The translations under genes and the position numbers were made by a program. Below the pieces are notes generated by a model, which worked only from the letters and a program-made list of their open reading frames with translations, did not search any database and was not told where the DNA came from. From an uncultured bacterium (GTDB lineage: Bacteria; Verrucomicrobiota; Verrucomicrobiia; Verrucomicrobiales; V1-33), in the NCBI GenBank assembly GCA_903954065.1, contig CAJBME010000311.1, forward strand, positions 1 to 32,369: 32,369 bases of DNA. The letters are read 5' to 3'. Numbering within the stretch: the first letter of the stretch is position 1; each line of letters begins with the position of its first letter. Of the stretch, positions 1-10,327 are shown piece after piece.

Positions 1-134
1 CGGTTGTTCCTGGCCCTGGCGCTGGTACGGCCTCGGTGCCTGAAGGTTCGGCTCCTTGGTGGATGCTGCTCAGTCTCTTCGCTGGTTTCGGCTGGGTTTC
101 GTCCAAATCCCGCAAAAACCGCAACGCGGCCTGA
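1..134 (+). CDS. C-terminal end of a surface protein with an exosortase-type (VPE/PEP-CTERM-like) sorting tail, partial
   Basis: Only the last 43 codons are in the window, read from base 3 and ending at the TGA at 132-134. The tail has three parts in order: a VPEGSAP motif, a hydrophobic stretch (WWMLLSLFAGFGWV), and a short basic end (KSRKNRN). This is the layout of PEP-CTERM and VPDSG-CTERM signals, which exosortases recognise on exported proteins. The second residue pair (EG rather than EP) departs from the commonest consensus, so the match rests on layout more than exact letters. The body of the protein lies upstream and its function cannot be told. A GC-rich inverted repeat downstream may end its transcript. 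Confidence 0.6.
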   Translation, partial: VVPGPGAGTASVPEGSAPWWMLLSLFAGFGWVSSKSRKNRNAA

Positions 135-192
135 TTTGAAAGGATGGGGATTGCTTTGAAATAAGCAGGTTAGATCAATAGACACACTGTCA

Positions 193-205
193 ACACACAC
201 ACACA
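193..205. repeat. short (AC)n microsatellite
   Basis: Thirteen bases of alternating A and C lie between the end of the partial upstream gene and the dnaK leader. This is a simple repeat with no evident function; slippage could make its length vary between strains. Confidence 0.6.
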
Positions 206-211
206 TCCGCG

Positions 212-250
212 GCGGGTGGTTGAGGCCTTCATGAGGTTTCGGCCACCCGC
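212..250 (+). terminator. possible terminator of the upstream partial gene
   Basis: GCGGGTGG at 212-219 pairs perfectly with CCACCCGC at 243-250 around a 23-base loop. The sequence after it (TTCGGTCTTT) is only moderately T-rich and the loop is long, so this is a weak intrinsic terminator or another structured element. It fits as the end of the partial gene before the dnaK leader. Confidence 0.35.
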
Positions 251-305
251 TTCGGTCTTTATGACGCAGTCCTTGGTGCTTTATGAGACAATATGTCGCT
301 TTTAG

Positions 306-322
306 AGAGTCATTCTGACTCT
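306..322. promoter_or_regulatory. 7-bp inverted repeat upstream of dnaK, possible operator
   Basis: AGAGTCA and TGACTCT form a perfect 7-bp inverted repeat around TTC, about 140 bases before the dnaK start. It does not match the HrcA operator CIRCE (TTAGCACTC-N9-GAGTGCTAA). A site for a dimeric regulator is an inference; the rest of the 135-461 gap holds the repeats listed separately, a TATAAT and no convincing gene. Confidence 0.3.
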
Positions 323-363
323 GTGTCCGGACTGGAAAATGATCCATCTTGGCCTCATGAATT

Positions 364-369
364 TATAAT
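364..369 (+). promoter_or_regulatory. TATAAT -10-like element of dnaK
   Basis: A perfect TATAAT lies about 93 bases before the dnaK start, in a locally AT-rich stretch of an otherwise GC-rich region. No good TTGACA-like partner sits 16-18 bases upstream (the bases there are near GATCCA). It may be an activator-dependent or weak housekeeping promoter. No sigma-32-like pair was recognised. Confidence 0.25.
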
Positions 370-461
370 CTATTGTAAATCACCACTTTAGAATTTAATA
401 AAAACGAACGGCATGGATCTAGCGAATGAGGAGATGTCCTTGAACCCGGACACTCACTCTC

Positions 462-2393
462 ATGGCAAAGATTCTTGGCATTGACCTCGGCACCACCAAT
501 TCCTGCATGGCTGTTATGGAGGGCGGTCAGCCTTCTGTGCTGGAAAACGCAGAAGGGGCGCGGACCACGCCCTCGGTAGTGGCCTTTACGAAGACAGGCG
601 AGCGCGTGGTTGGCCAAGCGGCCAAACGCCAAGCCATCACCAACCCGAAGAACACGGTATTCTCGGCGAAGCGGTTGATTGGCCGCAAGTTTGATGAATT
701 GACGGAAGCGGACAAGTCTGTCCCTTATACAATTGTGAAAGCTGCCAACGGCGATGCGCACATTGAGATTGAGATTGGCGGCGAGAAGAAGACGTATAGT
801 CCGCAGGAGATTGGGGCCATGGTGCTGGCGAAGCTGAAGGCGGATGCTGAAGCCAAGCTGGGTGAAACTATCACCGAAGCGGTGATCACGGTGCCGGCGT
901 ATTTTAATGATGCTCAGCGTAATGCCACCAAGGCGGCTGGTGAGATCGCTGGCCTCAAAGTGCGCCGCATCATCAATGAACCGACGGCAGCTTCGCTGGC
1001 TTATGGTCTCGACAAGAAGAAAAATGAAAAGATTGCGGTGTATGACCTTGGGGGCGGCACCTTTGACATTTCTGTTTTGGACATTGGTGATGGGGTGTTT
1101 GAGGTGATGGCGACCAATGGCGACACTCATTTGGGTGGCGACGACTGGGACAATCGTTTGATTGAGTGGATTGCGGGTGATTTTAAAAAGGAAACCGGCA
1201 TTGAGTTGAAGGGGCAGGCTGATGCGATGCAGCGGATCAAGGAAGAGGCGGAGAAGGCGAAAATCGCGCTGAGTTCGGCTCAGACCTACGATATCAACCT
1301 TCCGTTTATCACGGCGGACCAAACCGGCCCCAAGCACATTCAAAAGACGCTTTCGCGTTCGCAGCTTGAAAAAATCACGGATGATCTTTTTGAGCGCACC
1401 GTGGGTCCCGTGCAAAAAGTGCTGGCCGACTCGAAATTATCATCCAGCCAGGTGGACGAATTGGTTCTGGTTGGCGGGATGACGCGGATGCCGAAAGTGA
1501 TTGAGACTGCGCGCAAGCTGGCTGGCAAAGAGCCGCACAAAGGGGTCAATCCCGATGAAGTCGTGGCCATTGGAGCGGCGGTTCAGGCTGGCGTGCTTCA
1601 GGGCGACGTCAAAGACGTGCTTCTTCTCGATGTTTCGCCTCTGACGCTGGCTATCGAGACTGCAGGAAACATTGCGACGGCGATGATTCCTCGCAACACG
1701 ACCATCCCGGCCAAGAAGCAGCAAGTTTTTTCGACCTTTGCTGACAACCAGACGGGGGTGGAGATTGTTGTTCTGCAGGGCGAGCGGCCGATGTCACGCG
1801 ACAACAAGGTGCTGGGCACGTTCAAGCTTGACGGCATCGAACCGGCTCCCCGCGGACTACCACAGATTGAGGTCACTTTTGACATTGATGCCAACGGCAT
1901 TCTTCATGTGTCGGCGCAGGACAAAAAGACCGGCAAGCAGCAGAAGATCTCGATTGCTGGTTCCAGTGGACTGACGCAGGAAGAGATTGAGAAGGCCAAG
2001 CGCGACGCGGAGATTCACGCGGCTGAAGACGCCCGCCGCAAGGAAGTGGTTGAGCTGAAAAACCAGTCAGAAAATCTTGTCTATCAGGTCGAAAAAGGAT
2101 TGTCCGAGCTTGGCGATAAAATCGCTGACGACCAGAAGAAGCCTGTGACCGACTTGATTGACCAGCTCAAGACCGCCATTGCCCAGGATGATCTGGAAGC
2201 CATGAAGTCCCGGGGAGCGGAAATTCAGGAGCTTTTTGCCAAAGTGAGCCAGATGGCATCTGCTGCCGGAGAAGTGCCGCCGCCGAGCGGGGCGCATGGG
2301 GAGGGCGGCTCCGAGGCTCCTTCTTCCGAACCCAAGCAGGCGAATGCCAAAGTCGTAGACGCTGATTTTGAAGTCGTTGACGACAAGCAGTAA
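462..2393 (+). CDS. dnaK: Molecular chaperone DnaK (Hsp70)
   Basis: This is the cytoplasmic ATP-dependent Hsp70 chaperone that binds unfolded peptides and prevents aggregation. At 643 residues it matches the family length (E. coli 638). Visible hallmarks are the phosphate-binding loop [10 protein letters not shown] (residues 6-15), [12 protein letters not shown], the second phosphate loop [10 protein letters not shown] (near 193), GGDDWD, and [12 protein letters not shown] (near 335-346), followed by the peptide-binding beta domain and a helical lid. The acidic end is [13 protein letters not shown]. The ATG was chosen because MAKILGID matches the universal DnaK start; no Shine-Dalgarno sequence precedes it. 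The co-chaperones GrpE and DnaJ and the repressor HrcA are not adjacent. A terminator follows, so groESL is probably transcribed separately. Confidence 0.98.
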   Translation: MAKILGIDLGTTNSCMAVMEGGQPSVLENAEGARTTPSVVAFTKTGERVVGQAAKRQAITNPKNTVFSAKRLIGRKFDELTEADKSVPYTIVKAANGDAHIEIEIGGEKKTYSPQEIGAMVLAKLKADAEAKLGETITEAVITVPAYFNDAQRNATKAAGEIAGLKVRRIINEPTAASLAYGLDKKKNEKIAVYDLGGGTFDISVLDIGDGVFEVMATNGDTHLGGDDWDNRLIEWIAGDFKKETGIELKGQADAMQRIKEEAEKAKIALSSAQTYDINLPFITADQTGPKHIQKTLSRSQLEKITDDLFERTVGPVQKVLADSKLSSSQVDELVLVGGMTRMPKVIETARKLAGKEPHKGVNPDEVVAIGAAVQAGVLQGDVKDVLLLDVSPLTLAIETAGNIATAMIPRNTTIPAKKQQVFSTFADNQTGVEIVVLQGERPMSRDNKVLGTFKLDGIEPAPRGLPQIEVTFDIDANGILHVSAQDKKTGKQQKISIAGSSGLTQEEIEKAKRDAEIHAAEDARRKEVVELKNQSENLVYQVEKGLSELGDKIADDQKKPVTDLIDQLKTAIAQDDLEAMKSRGAEIQELFAKVSQMASAAGEVPPPSGAHGEGGSEAPSSEPKQANAKVVDADFEVVDDKQ

Positions 2394-2446
2394 TTTTTGG
2401 GGGAAGTGATGAGATGCGAAGAGCTTGAGATTTCGGAAACATAAGG

Positions 2447-2491
2447 CGGGTGGGCGGATTCATTTCTGCGATGCTCGCCCCACCCGATTTT
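2447..2491 (+). terminator. intrinsic terminator after dnaK
   Basis: CGGGTGGGCG (2447-2456) pairs with CGCCCCACCCG (2476-2486), with one bulged C on the right arm, around a loop of about 19 bases, and is followed by ATTTT. It lies 54 bases past the dnaK stop and before groES, separating the two chaperone units. Confidence 0.6.
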
Positions 2492-2572
2492 CACTATTCA
2501 CAAGTTTTACCTTCTCTGCACGCCCCCACCACCCCAAACATACAACCCGTAAATACCACGCAACACAGACCT

Positions 2573-2869
2573 ATGGCACAGAAAATCAAACCCATGGGCC
2601 AGCGCGTGCTCGTCCAACGCCTTGAGGCCGAGGAAAAGAGCGCCGGTGGCATCGTTCTCCCTGACAATGCCAAGGAGAAGCCCCAAGAGGCTGAAGTGCT
2701 CGAAATCGGCACTGGTGGCAAGGACGAAGATGGCAAAGCCATCGCCTTCACCGTCAAGAAAGGCGACATCGTTCTGATCTCGAAATACGGCGGCACCGAA
2801 GTAAAGCTGAATGGCAAGGATCTTCTTATCATCAGCGAGAACGACATCCTCGGAATCGTTCAGAAGTAA
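2573..2869 (+). CDS. groES: Co-chaperonin GroES (Hsp10)
   Basis: GroES forms the seven-subunit lid of the GroEL folding chamber in the cytoplasm. The 98-residue product has the expected layout: an N-terminal beta segment ([19 protein letters not shown]), the mobile loop that contacts GroEL ([16 protein letters not shown]), and the core signature [17 protein letters not shown] with [17 protein letters not shown] at the end. An in-frame start at 2450 would add 41 residues with no family similarity and run through the dnaK terminator. The ATG at 2573, giving [12 protein letters not shown], is therefore the correct start. No Shine-Dalgarno site is present. groEL begins 50 bases downstream, the usual groESL operon. 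Confidence 0.97.
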   Translation: MAQKIKPMGQRVLVQRLEAEEKSAGGIVLPDNAKEKPQEAEVLEIGTGGKDEDGKAIAFTVKKGDIVLISKYGGTEVKLNGKDLLIISENDILGIVQK

Positions 2870-2898
2870 CGCATTCGCACATCCTAACCACACCTTAG

Positions 2899-4551
<1,653 letters not shown>

Positions 4552-4596
4552 TTTCATCCCGCATTTCCCGCTTCGTCAGACGCGGCAAGTGTATGC

Positions 4597-4633
4597 AACC
4601 GGGGGCCTCGAAACGAGGCTCCCGGTTTTTTTT
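4597..4633 (+). terminator. strong intrinsic terminator after groEL
   Basis: AACCGGG (4597-4603) pairs with CCCGGTT (4621-4627), and inside it CCTCG pairs with CGAGG around an AAA loop. An uninterrupted run of T ends at 4633. This is a textbook Rho-independent terminator 45 bases past the groEL stop. Nothing else was recognised in the rest of the 310-base gap up to the porin start. Confidence 0.9.
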
Positions 4634-4861
4634 GCGAAGGGGAGGCGGTTTCGTCGGGCTGAACCCAGGGTGTGGCGGTGCGGCGGCGGCTGGCGAGAAG
4701 GGAAGGGGCGGGTGTTGAGACCTTGATTTCGGGGCGGCTTCGCGCCAGTCTGGGCGCGGCGGGGCTCCTGATGGACGAACCGTGGCCTTGACTGGTGAAA
4801 AACTCGGTCTTGCGCGCCCTGTCGCATCGTTCATTCGATCGCATTCAAATCGTATATCACT

Positions 4862-6232
4862 ATGTCTATTAAAGTTTTATTGGCCGGTTTGCTGGCTGGT
4901 GGGTCGTTCGCGATGGCGGGCGAGACGGCTGTGGTTACCGAGGCCAAGGCTCCGGTGGCCTCTGCCACTCCGACGGCGGACAATCCGCTTTCATTTTTCG
5001 GGGGGAAAGTGACGTTTGATTTCCAGGAGCGCGTGCGCGGAGAGATTCGGGAGAATAATTTTGATTTTAATGAGGAGGTTGACTCGCTCACGGATGATTC
5101 GTGGTTGCTGCAGCGGGCGCGACTTGGGGTCAAAATCAAGCCGTCTGATGAGTGGACGTTTTATCTTCAGGGGCAGGAGTCGCATGAGCTGGACTCAGAC
5201 CGGCCTGACATTCCTGGGCGGTTAGGAGCCGAGGGGGATGACCCGATTGATTTGCGGCAGGCGTGGATGCAATTTGGTGCGGACCAGGGGCTGAGTCTGC
5301 GGATTGGTCGCCAGTTGCTGGCTTATGGTGATGAGCGGCTGGTGGGACCATCGGACTGGTCGAATTTTGGCCGTGCTTTTGATGCGGTGAAAGTGCGTCA
5401 TGCGGCGGAGACATGGTCGGTTGACCTTTTTACGTCATCCGTTGTCACCATTGATGGCGATGAATTTAATCAATCGGATTGGTTGGATGACGATGACGAC
5501 CGCGATCAATTTTTCTCAGGCCTTTATTTCTCGGCGAATCCGGGGGGGCGTGCCCACACGATTGACGCTTACGCCTTTCATTTGTATGAGAATGGCATGG
5601 TGGGAGATACCAATTTTGCCACGGTGGGCGGCCGCTTGAAGGCGGACCCGAAAAAGCTGGATGGGTGGGAGTACGATTTTGAGGCGGCGCTGCAAAAAGG
5701 GGATGTGCGGGGCGGCGATCTGACCAGTGTGGCGGCGCATGCGGGCACGGGGTACAACTGGATGCAGTCGTCATGGAAGCCGCGGGTGTATGTTGAGTAT
5801 GCATACGGGAGTGGTGATGATGATGCGGCGGACGGGGATGTGGGGACCTTTCAGAACCTGTTTCCGACGAACCATAAATTTTACGGCGCGCTTGATCTTT
5901 TCTCATGGCAGAACATTCACCAGCCCGGGTTGACGCTGCAGGTGAGTCCGGTGAAGAACGTCAGTGTGCGGTTTGATTACCAGATGTTCTGGCTCGCCGA
6001 CACGGGTGACGCGTGGTATCGCGCCAACGGGACGACGCAGGTGCGTCCGATTGATGACCAGGCCGATAATTTTGCTGGCAGCGAGATTGATGTGACCGTC
6101 AGCTGGAAGGCCCATAAAAATCTGGCTCTGACGGCGGGCTACAGTCACTTTTTTACGGGTGATTATCTTGAAGCGACGGGCACGGCCAGTGATGCTGATT
6201 TCGGATTTGTCATGGCGGTGGTTGATTTTTAA
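4862..6232 (+). CDS. Outer-membrane porin of the alginate-export (AlgE-like) family
   Basis: This is a predicted outer-membrane beta-barrel of 456 residues. A signal peptide of about 19 residues (hydrophobic LLAGLLAGGSFAMA, cleavage before GE) is followed by alternating aromatic strands such as WTFYLQGQES and LSLRIGRQLLAYGDERLVG. The segment FPTNHKFYGALDLFSWQNIH with GLTLQVSP is characteristic of the alginate export family. The chain ends in Phe, as outer-membrane barrels usually do. Acidic loops (DWLDDDDDRDQ near residue 207 and GSGDDDAADGDV) may face outward and bind cations. The family name comes from Pseudomonas AlgE; the substrate in this phylum is not established. The start at MSIKVLL gives a good signal peptide. 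It sits alone between groEL and htpG, after a terminator. Confidence 0.8.
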   Translation: MSIKVLLAGLLAGGSFAMAGETAVVTEAKAPVASATPTADNPLSFFGGKVTFDFQERVRGEIRENNFDFNEEVDSLTDDSWLLQRARLGVKIKPSDEWTFYLQGQESHELDSDRPDIPGRLGAEGDDPIDLRQAWMQFGADQGLSLRIGRQLLAYGDERLVGPSDWSNFGRAFDAVKVRHAAETWSVDLFTSSVVTIDGDEFNQSDWLDDDDDRDQFFSGLYFSANPGGRAHTIDAYAFHLYENGMVGDTNFATVGGRLKADPKKLDGWEYDFEAALQKGDVRGGDLTSVAAHAGTGYNWMQSSWKPRVYVEYAYGSGDDDAADGDVGTFQNLFPTNHKFYGALDLFSWQNIHQPGLTLQVSPVKNVSVRFDYQMFWLADTGDAWYRANGTTQVRPIDDQADNFAGSEIDVTVSWKAHKNLALTAGYSHFFTGDYLEATGTASDADFGFVMAVVDF

Positions 6233-6845
6233 GACGGTGTGATGGATGGGGTGGAGGACGGCGCGGGCGGGGATGACCCTGTTCGGGTCGGCGTGGGGGG
6301 GGCGGTTGTGGTGTGAATGCTATTTCGAGCGGGCAGGCGCTGTGGAAAATGTACAAATGCGGCCTAATTCCCGACCGTTGTACGGCCAAACGGCAAGGAA
6401 ATTGCTTTAATATCCCATCACATAGCCTTCTCCATGGAAGGCTCCGGCTCCAGCGATGGGGCTGGCGACGCCTTGGGTGTCTTCCCTGCTTAGAGTCCAG
6501 ATGTTGTGGCACGGGTGATGGAGTCTCACCGTCTGGATCCGGACACGGTCATGCTGTTTCCGGGCGGCGGGGAAGCGCCTTGGGCGTAGCGCTCGGTTTT
6601 TGTCGACGAGAGTAGGGGGCTGGCTGGCAAAGTTGCCGTGATCGCGCCGTTCTGGCCGGAAGGTATTGTCCGGGATGGCGGCTTCTATCCGGCCGTCGGT
6701 CATCATCTGCGGTGTATGGATTGGTTCGAAGAGGGTGGTGCAGGTGTGGTGATGGGGTATTTCGCGAAATCGCGCGGGTCACTCGCTTTTGACAGGCGGG
6801 CGGTGCCTGCTATGTCATGTTCCTCTCATTTCCATTTTTCACACT
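6233..6845. other. 613-base gap between porin and htpG, no convincing gene
   Basis: No recognised gene lies here. A minus-strand reading frame at 6407-6706 (99 residues, ending GAGAFHGEGYVMGY) and a plus-strand frame across about 6590-6780 (containing VIAPFWPEGIVRDGG) both look mildly protein-like, but neither matches a family I know. A 5-bp hairpin (GACCC 6275-6279 with GGGTC 6285-6289) follows the porin without a T run. The stretch may be a degraded gene, an unknown small gene or plain leader DNA for htpG. Confidence 0.4.
6789..6816 (+). promoter_or_regulatory. possible sigma-70 promoter of htpG
   Basis: A perfect TTGACA (6789-6794) is followed, after 16 bases, by TATGTC (6811-6816) preceded by TGC, an extended -10 arrangement. 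Transcription would begin near 6823 and leave a leader of about 23 bases before the htpG ATG at 6846. The -10 is a weak match, so this is tentative. Confidence 0.4.
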
Positions 6846-8696
6846 ATGACTACACCCACCCATCAGCCGTTCCAAGCTGAGGTCCGGCAGCTGCTGGACA
6901 TCGTTATCCACTCGCTCTACACCGATCGCGAAATTTTCATTCGCGAGCTTGTTTCCAATGCTTCTGATGCGTTGGAGAAGTTGCGTCATGCCCAGCTAGC
7001 CAGCAGCGGGACCCTTCACGATCCTGAGCTTCCGCTAGAGATATCGATCACTACGGATGAGACCGCCCGCACGCTGACGATTGCGGATCACGGCACGGGT
7101 CTGACTCGGGAGGAACTCGAGCGTAATTTGGGCACGATTGCGCATTCTGGGACCAAGGCGTTCCTACAATCGCTCAAGGAAAGCGGTGGCAGTACTCCGG
7201 GCAGTTTGATTGGAAAATTTGGCGTTGGCTTTTATTCGGTTTTCATGGTGGCCAAGGAAGTGCGTGTTTTCACGCGTTCGTCCGGTTCGGACGGTGACGG
7301 GCTTGTCTGGACCAGCGATGGGGCCACGGGTTATACCATCGACGAGGCGCCCGGTCAGTCGCGTGGCGCTAGGATTGTCATTGAGCTGAAAGACGATGCT
7401 CATGATTTTTCTGAAGCGGCGACGGTGAAGCGGATTCTGGAGAAGTATTCCAGTTTTGTCCCATTCCCGATCCTGCTTAACGGCGAGCGCGTCAATACAG
7501 TCGAGGCGTTGTGGCTGAAATCGAAGAACGAAGTCACGGACGAGCAGTATGATGAATTTTACAAATTCGCGTGCAAGGCGTGGGATGCGCCGCGGTTCCG
7601 TGTGCATTTTGCGGCGGATGCGCCGTTGCAGATCAATGCGTTGCTATTCGTGCCGACCGAGAATCCGGAGAAATTTGGTTTTGGCCAGACTGAGCCGGGA
7701 GTGGCGTTGTATTGTCGACGGGTTTTGATTGACGCGCAGCCGCCTGATTTCCTGCCTGAGTGGATGCGGTTTTTGCGTGGGGTCGTCGACAGCGAGGATT
7801 TGCCGTTGAATATTTCCCGCGAGACGATGCAGGACAGCGCCTTGGTGCGCAAGTTGGGTGAGGTGATAGCGGGTCGTGTACTCAAGTTGCTGGAGCAGCA
7901 GGGATCCGAGGAGCCGGAAAAATACGAGGCGTTTTACAAGGATTTCGCGCGTTTTATCAAGGAGGGGGTGGCCAATGATTTCCGTCATCGCGACAGTCTG
8001 GCCAAGCTGCTGCGTTTTGAGTCGTCACTGTCTGATCCGGGCAAGATGGCGGGGCTGGCTGATTATGTGACGCGGCTCAAGGACGGTCAGGATACGATTT
8101 ATTACCAGATTGCGCCGAACCGGGCGGCGATTGAAGCCGGGCCGTATTTGGAAGCATTCAAGGCCCGCGGCTTGGAAGTGCTTTTTGCGTATGAGCCGCT
8201 TGATGACTATGTTTTCACCAGCCTGCGTGAATTTGACGGCAAGAAGTTGGTCTCTGTGACGAGTGAGAACGTCAAGCTCGATGACGTCCCGGTTGATTCG
8301 GCGGAGGCACCGTTGTCTGACGACGAGGTCAGTGGGCTGTGCTCGTGGCTGAAAGAAACGCTTGGGGACGCGGTCACCGAGGTTTCTGGAAGTGCACGGC
8401 TCGTTGATGCTCCGGTGCTTGCTCTCACGCCAGAGCACGCGCCAACGGCCCAGATGCGGTCGATGATGCGGGCTATGCAGCAAGACGTGGAGCCGGTCAA
8501 AGTGAAGCTCGAGATCAACCCGCGTCATGCCATGGTCAAAAGCCTAGCGGTCGCGCGCACGGCGCAGCCGGAACTGGCCAGTCTGGCCGCCCGTCAGCTG
8601 CTCGACAACTCGCTGCTCTCCGCAGGATTGCTCGAGGACCCTCGGGACATGGTGCAGCGGCTGAATGAACTGCTGGGCAAGGCGCTGGCCAGATAA
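6846..8696 (+). CDS. htpG: Molecular chaperone HtpG (Hsp90)
   Basis: HtpG is the bacterial Hsp90, an ATP-driven dimeric chaperone acting late in folding. The 616 residues match E. coli (624). The GHKL ATPase motifs are in order: YTDREIFIRELVSNASDALEK with the catalytic Glu and the Mg-binding Asn, then IADHGTGLTREEL (usual form DNGIGM; the Asp and both glycines are kept), LGTIAHSGTKAFL, and the lid segment GKFGVGFYSVFMV. The middle domain has PLNISRETMQDS with the ATPase arginine. The ATG at 6846 gives MTTPTHQPFQAEVRQLL, the normal start; an upstream in-frame TTG would add 19 unrelated residues. No Shine-Dalgarno site is present. uxaC follows after 58 bases and could share the transcript. Confidence 0.97.
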   Translation: MTTPTHQPFQAEVRQLLDIVIHSLYTDREIFIRELVSNASDALEKLRHAQLASSGTLHDPELPLEISITTDETARTLTIADHGTGLTREELERNLGTIAHSGTKAFLQSLKESGGSTPGSLIGKFGVGFYSVFMVAKEVRVFTRSSGSDGDGLVWTSDGATGYTIDEAPGQSRGARIVIELKDDAHDFSEAATVKRILEKYSSFVPFPILLNGERVNTVEALWLKSKNEVTDEQYDEFYKFACKAWDAPRFRVHFAADAPLQINALLFVPTENPEKFGFGQTEPGVALYCRRVLIDAQPPDFLPEWMRFLRGVVDSEDLPLNISRETMQDSALVRKLGEVIAGRVLKLLEQQGSEEPEKYEAFYKDFARFIKEGVANDFRHRDSLAKLLRFESSLSDPGKMAGLADYVTRLKDGQDTIYYQIAPNRAAIEAGPYLEAFKARGLEVLFAYEPLDDYVFTSLREFDGKKLVSVTSENVKLDDVPVDSAEAPLSDDEVSGLCSWLKETLGDAVTEVSGSARLVDAPVLALTPEHAPTAQMRSMMRAMQQDVEPVKVKLEINPRHAMVKSLAVARTAQPELASLAARQLLDNSLLSAGLLEDPRDMVQRLNELLGKALAR

Positions 8697-8754
8697 CTCG
8701 CCGGAGGTCGGCCCGGGATTGCCAGATGCAGCGGGCTCGTGGATGCTCTACCCA

Positions 8755-10176
8755 ATGAGCACCATGAGCCGCGCTTTCATCCATGACGATTTCCTGCTCG
8801 ATACCCCGTCCGCGGTCGAGCTTTACCACCGGTGGGCCGCCCCGCAGCCGCTTCTCGATTTCCACAACCACTTGCCGCCTAGCGAATTGGCGGAAAACAA
8901 GCAGTGGACCAATCTCACGCAGCTCTGGCTGGCGGGGGATCATTATAAATGGCGCGTGATGCGGGCTAACGGCATTCCGGAGGATCGCATCACCGGAGGC
9001 GCCAGTGATTGGGAGAAATTCGAGGCTTTTGCGGCGACGGTGCCCAAATGCCTGCGCAATCCGGTGTATCACTGGTGTGCGTTGGAACTCAAAAGATATT
9101 TTGGTATCGACGAGCTGCTTTCGCCGCAGACGGCGAGGTCGATTTGGGAGTCCAGCCAGGAACAATTGCGCACGATGTCGGCCCGGTCGTTGTGTGTCGA
9201 CTCGAAGGTGGTGGCGTTGTGCACGACGGACGACCCGGCTGATACGCTTGAGTTTCACCGTGTTTGTGCGGCCGCGGAGGATTTTCCGGTGGGTGTTTTT
9301 CCGGCGTGGCGGCCGGACCGGGGCATGCAGTTTGACCAGCCGGATTTACTCAACGCTTGGATTGCCCGGCTGGAAGCGGCGGCTGACGTGAGTATTGGCG
9401 ATTCTTGGTCGGGGTATCGAGACGCTTTGCAGAAGAGGCACGATGTTTTTGGGGCCCATGGATGCCGGCTCAGCGACCACGGGAACGAGGCGTTTTTTGC
9501 GGCTGACTTCAGCGATGCGGAAATTCAGCGTGCTTTTGCGGCGGTCCGGTCTGGGGTAGCGGTGTCGCCGAGCGACTCGGCCCTGCTCAAAAGCGCTTTT
9601 TTATATGAAGGCGCGGTCATGGACCATGCCAGTGGCTGGACCCAGCAGTTTCATTACGGTCCGCTGCGGAATGTGAATACCCGGCTCTGGCAGCAACTCG
9701 GTCCTGATATCGGTTGTGATTCGATTGGTAATCCCGGTGATGCTCGGTCATTGGCGCGGTTTCTCGACCGCCTTGATCGTGGCGGCACGTTGGCGCAAAC
9801 GATTGTTTACAACATCCATCCCTCAGACAATGAAATGGTGGCGTCGATGCTGGGGAATTTTCAGAGTGGTCCGGGGCCTGGCAAGCTGCAGCTGGGTAGT
9901 GGGTGGTGGTTTAATGATCAGCTTGATGGTATGCGGCGTCAGCTTGAGGCGCTCAGCCAGCTTGGGTTGCTGAGCCGGTTCGTCGGTATGCTCACGGACA
10001 GTCGCAGTTTCCTCAGTTTCACCCGGCATGAATATTTCCGGCGACTGCTCTGCCAGTTGCTCGGGCATGACATGGAAAAAGGCCTTGTGCCCCGCGATTT
10101 CACGCTCGTCGGCTCCATGGTGGCTGACATTTGCTATGGCAATGCCCGCGAGTATTTCGGCCTCGCTTCCAAATAA
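8755..10176 (+). CDS. uxaC: Glucuronate isomerase (uronate isomerase)
   Basis: UxaC interconverts D-glucuronate and D-fructuronate, or D-galacturonate and D-tagaturonate, the first cytoplasmic step of hexuronate breakdown. The 473 residues align end to end with E. coli UxaC (470). Visible blocks are [10 protein letters not shown], the amidohydrolase-type HxH motif DFHNHLPP (His 37 and 39), [48 protein letters not shown] and [25 protein letters not shown]. The ATG at 8755 was chosen because homologues begin just before this DDF segment; 8764 is nearly as good. An in-frame start at 8665 would overlap htpG and add unrelated residues. No other hexuronate genes (kdgK, uxuA, kdgA, transporters) are adjacent, so it is probably read through from htpG or has its own weak promoter. 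Confidence 0.96.
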   Translation: [473 protein letters not shown]

Positions 10177-10327
10177 ACTGCGCGCGGTCATCGAATGGGC
10201 GGTCCGTCCGGGCATCAGTCCGGGCAGGTGAGTGCGCAGCCTGGCCGGGTTGCGGAGAGGGTGCTGGGGCGAAGCCGGGCGCAGGCCCGGACTTGCCAAA
10301 TCGTTGTCGTGTCGTTTCATTGATCGC

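Noticed and set aside
135..461. CIRCE operator or sigma-32 promoter before dnaK
   Set aside because: No TTAGCACTC-N9-GAGTGCTAA was found. A CTTGAA at 438-443 lies too close to the start codon and has no matching -10.
363..1415. 350-codon minus-strand frame opposite the start of dnaK
   Set aside because: It is antisense to conserved DnaK motifs, with no recognisable domains and arginine-rich shadow composition.
6715..6740. tRNA T-loop-like GGTTCGA
   Set aside because: The flanking bases cannot form the 5-bp T stem and no acceptor or anticodon arm was found nearby.
10232..10327. Upstream GTG start for the FG-GAP gene
   Set aside because: It adds 32 arginine- and glycine-rich residues before a clear signal peptide; the GTG at 10328 gives a normal signal sequence.
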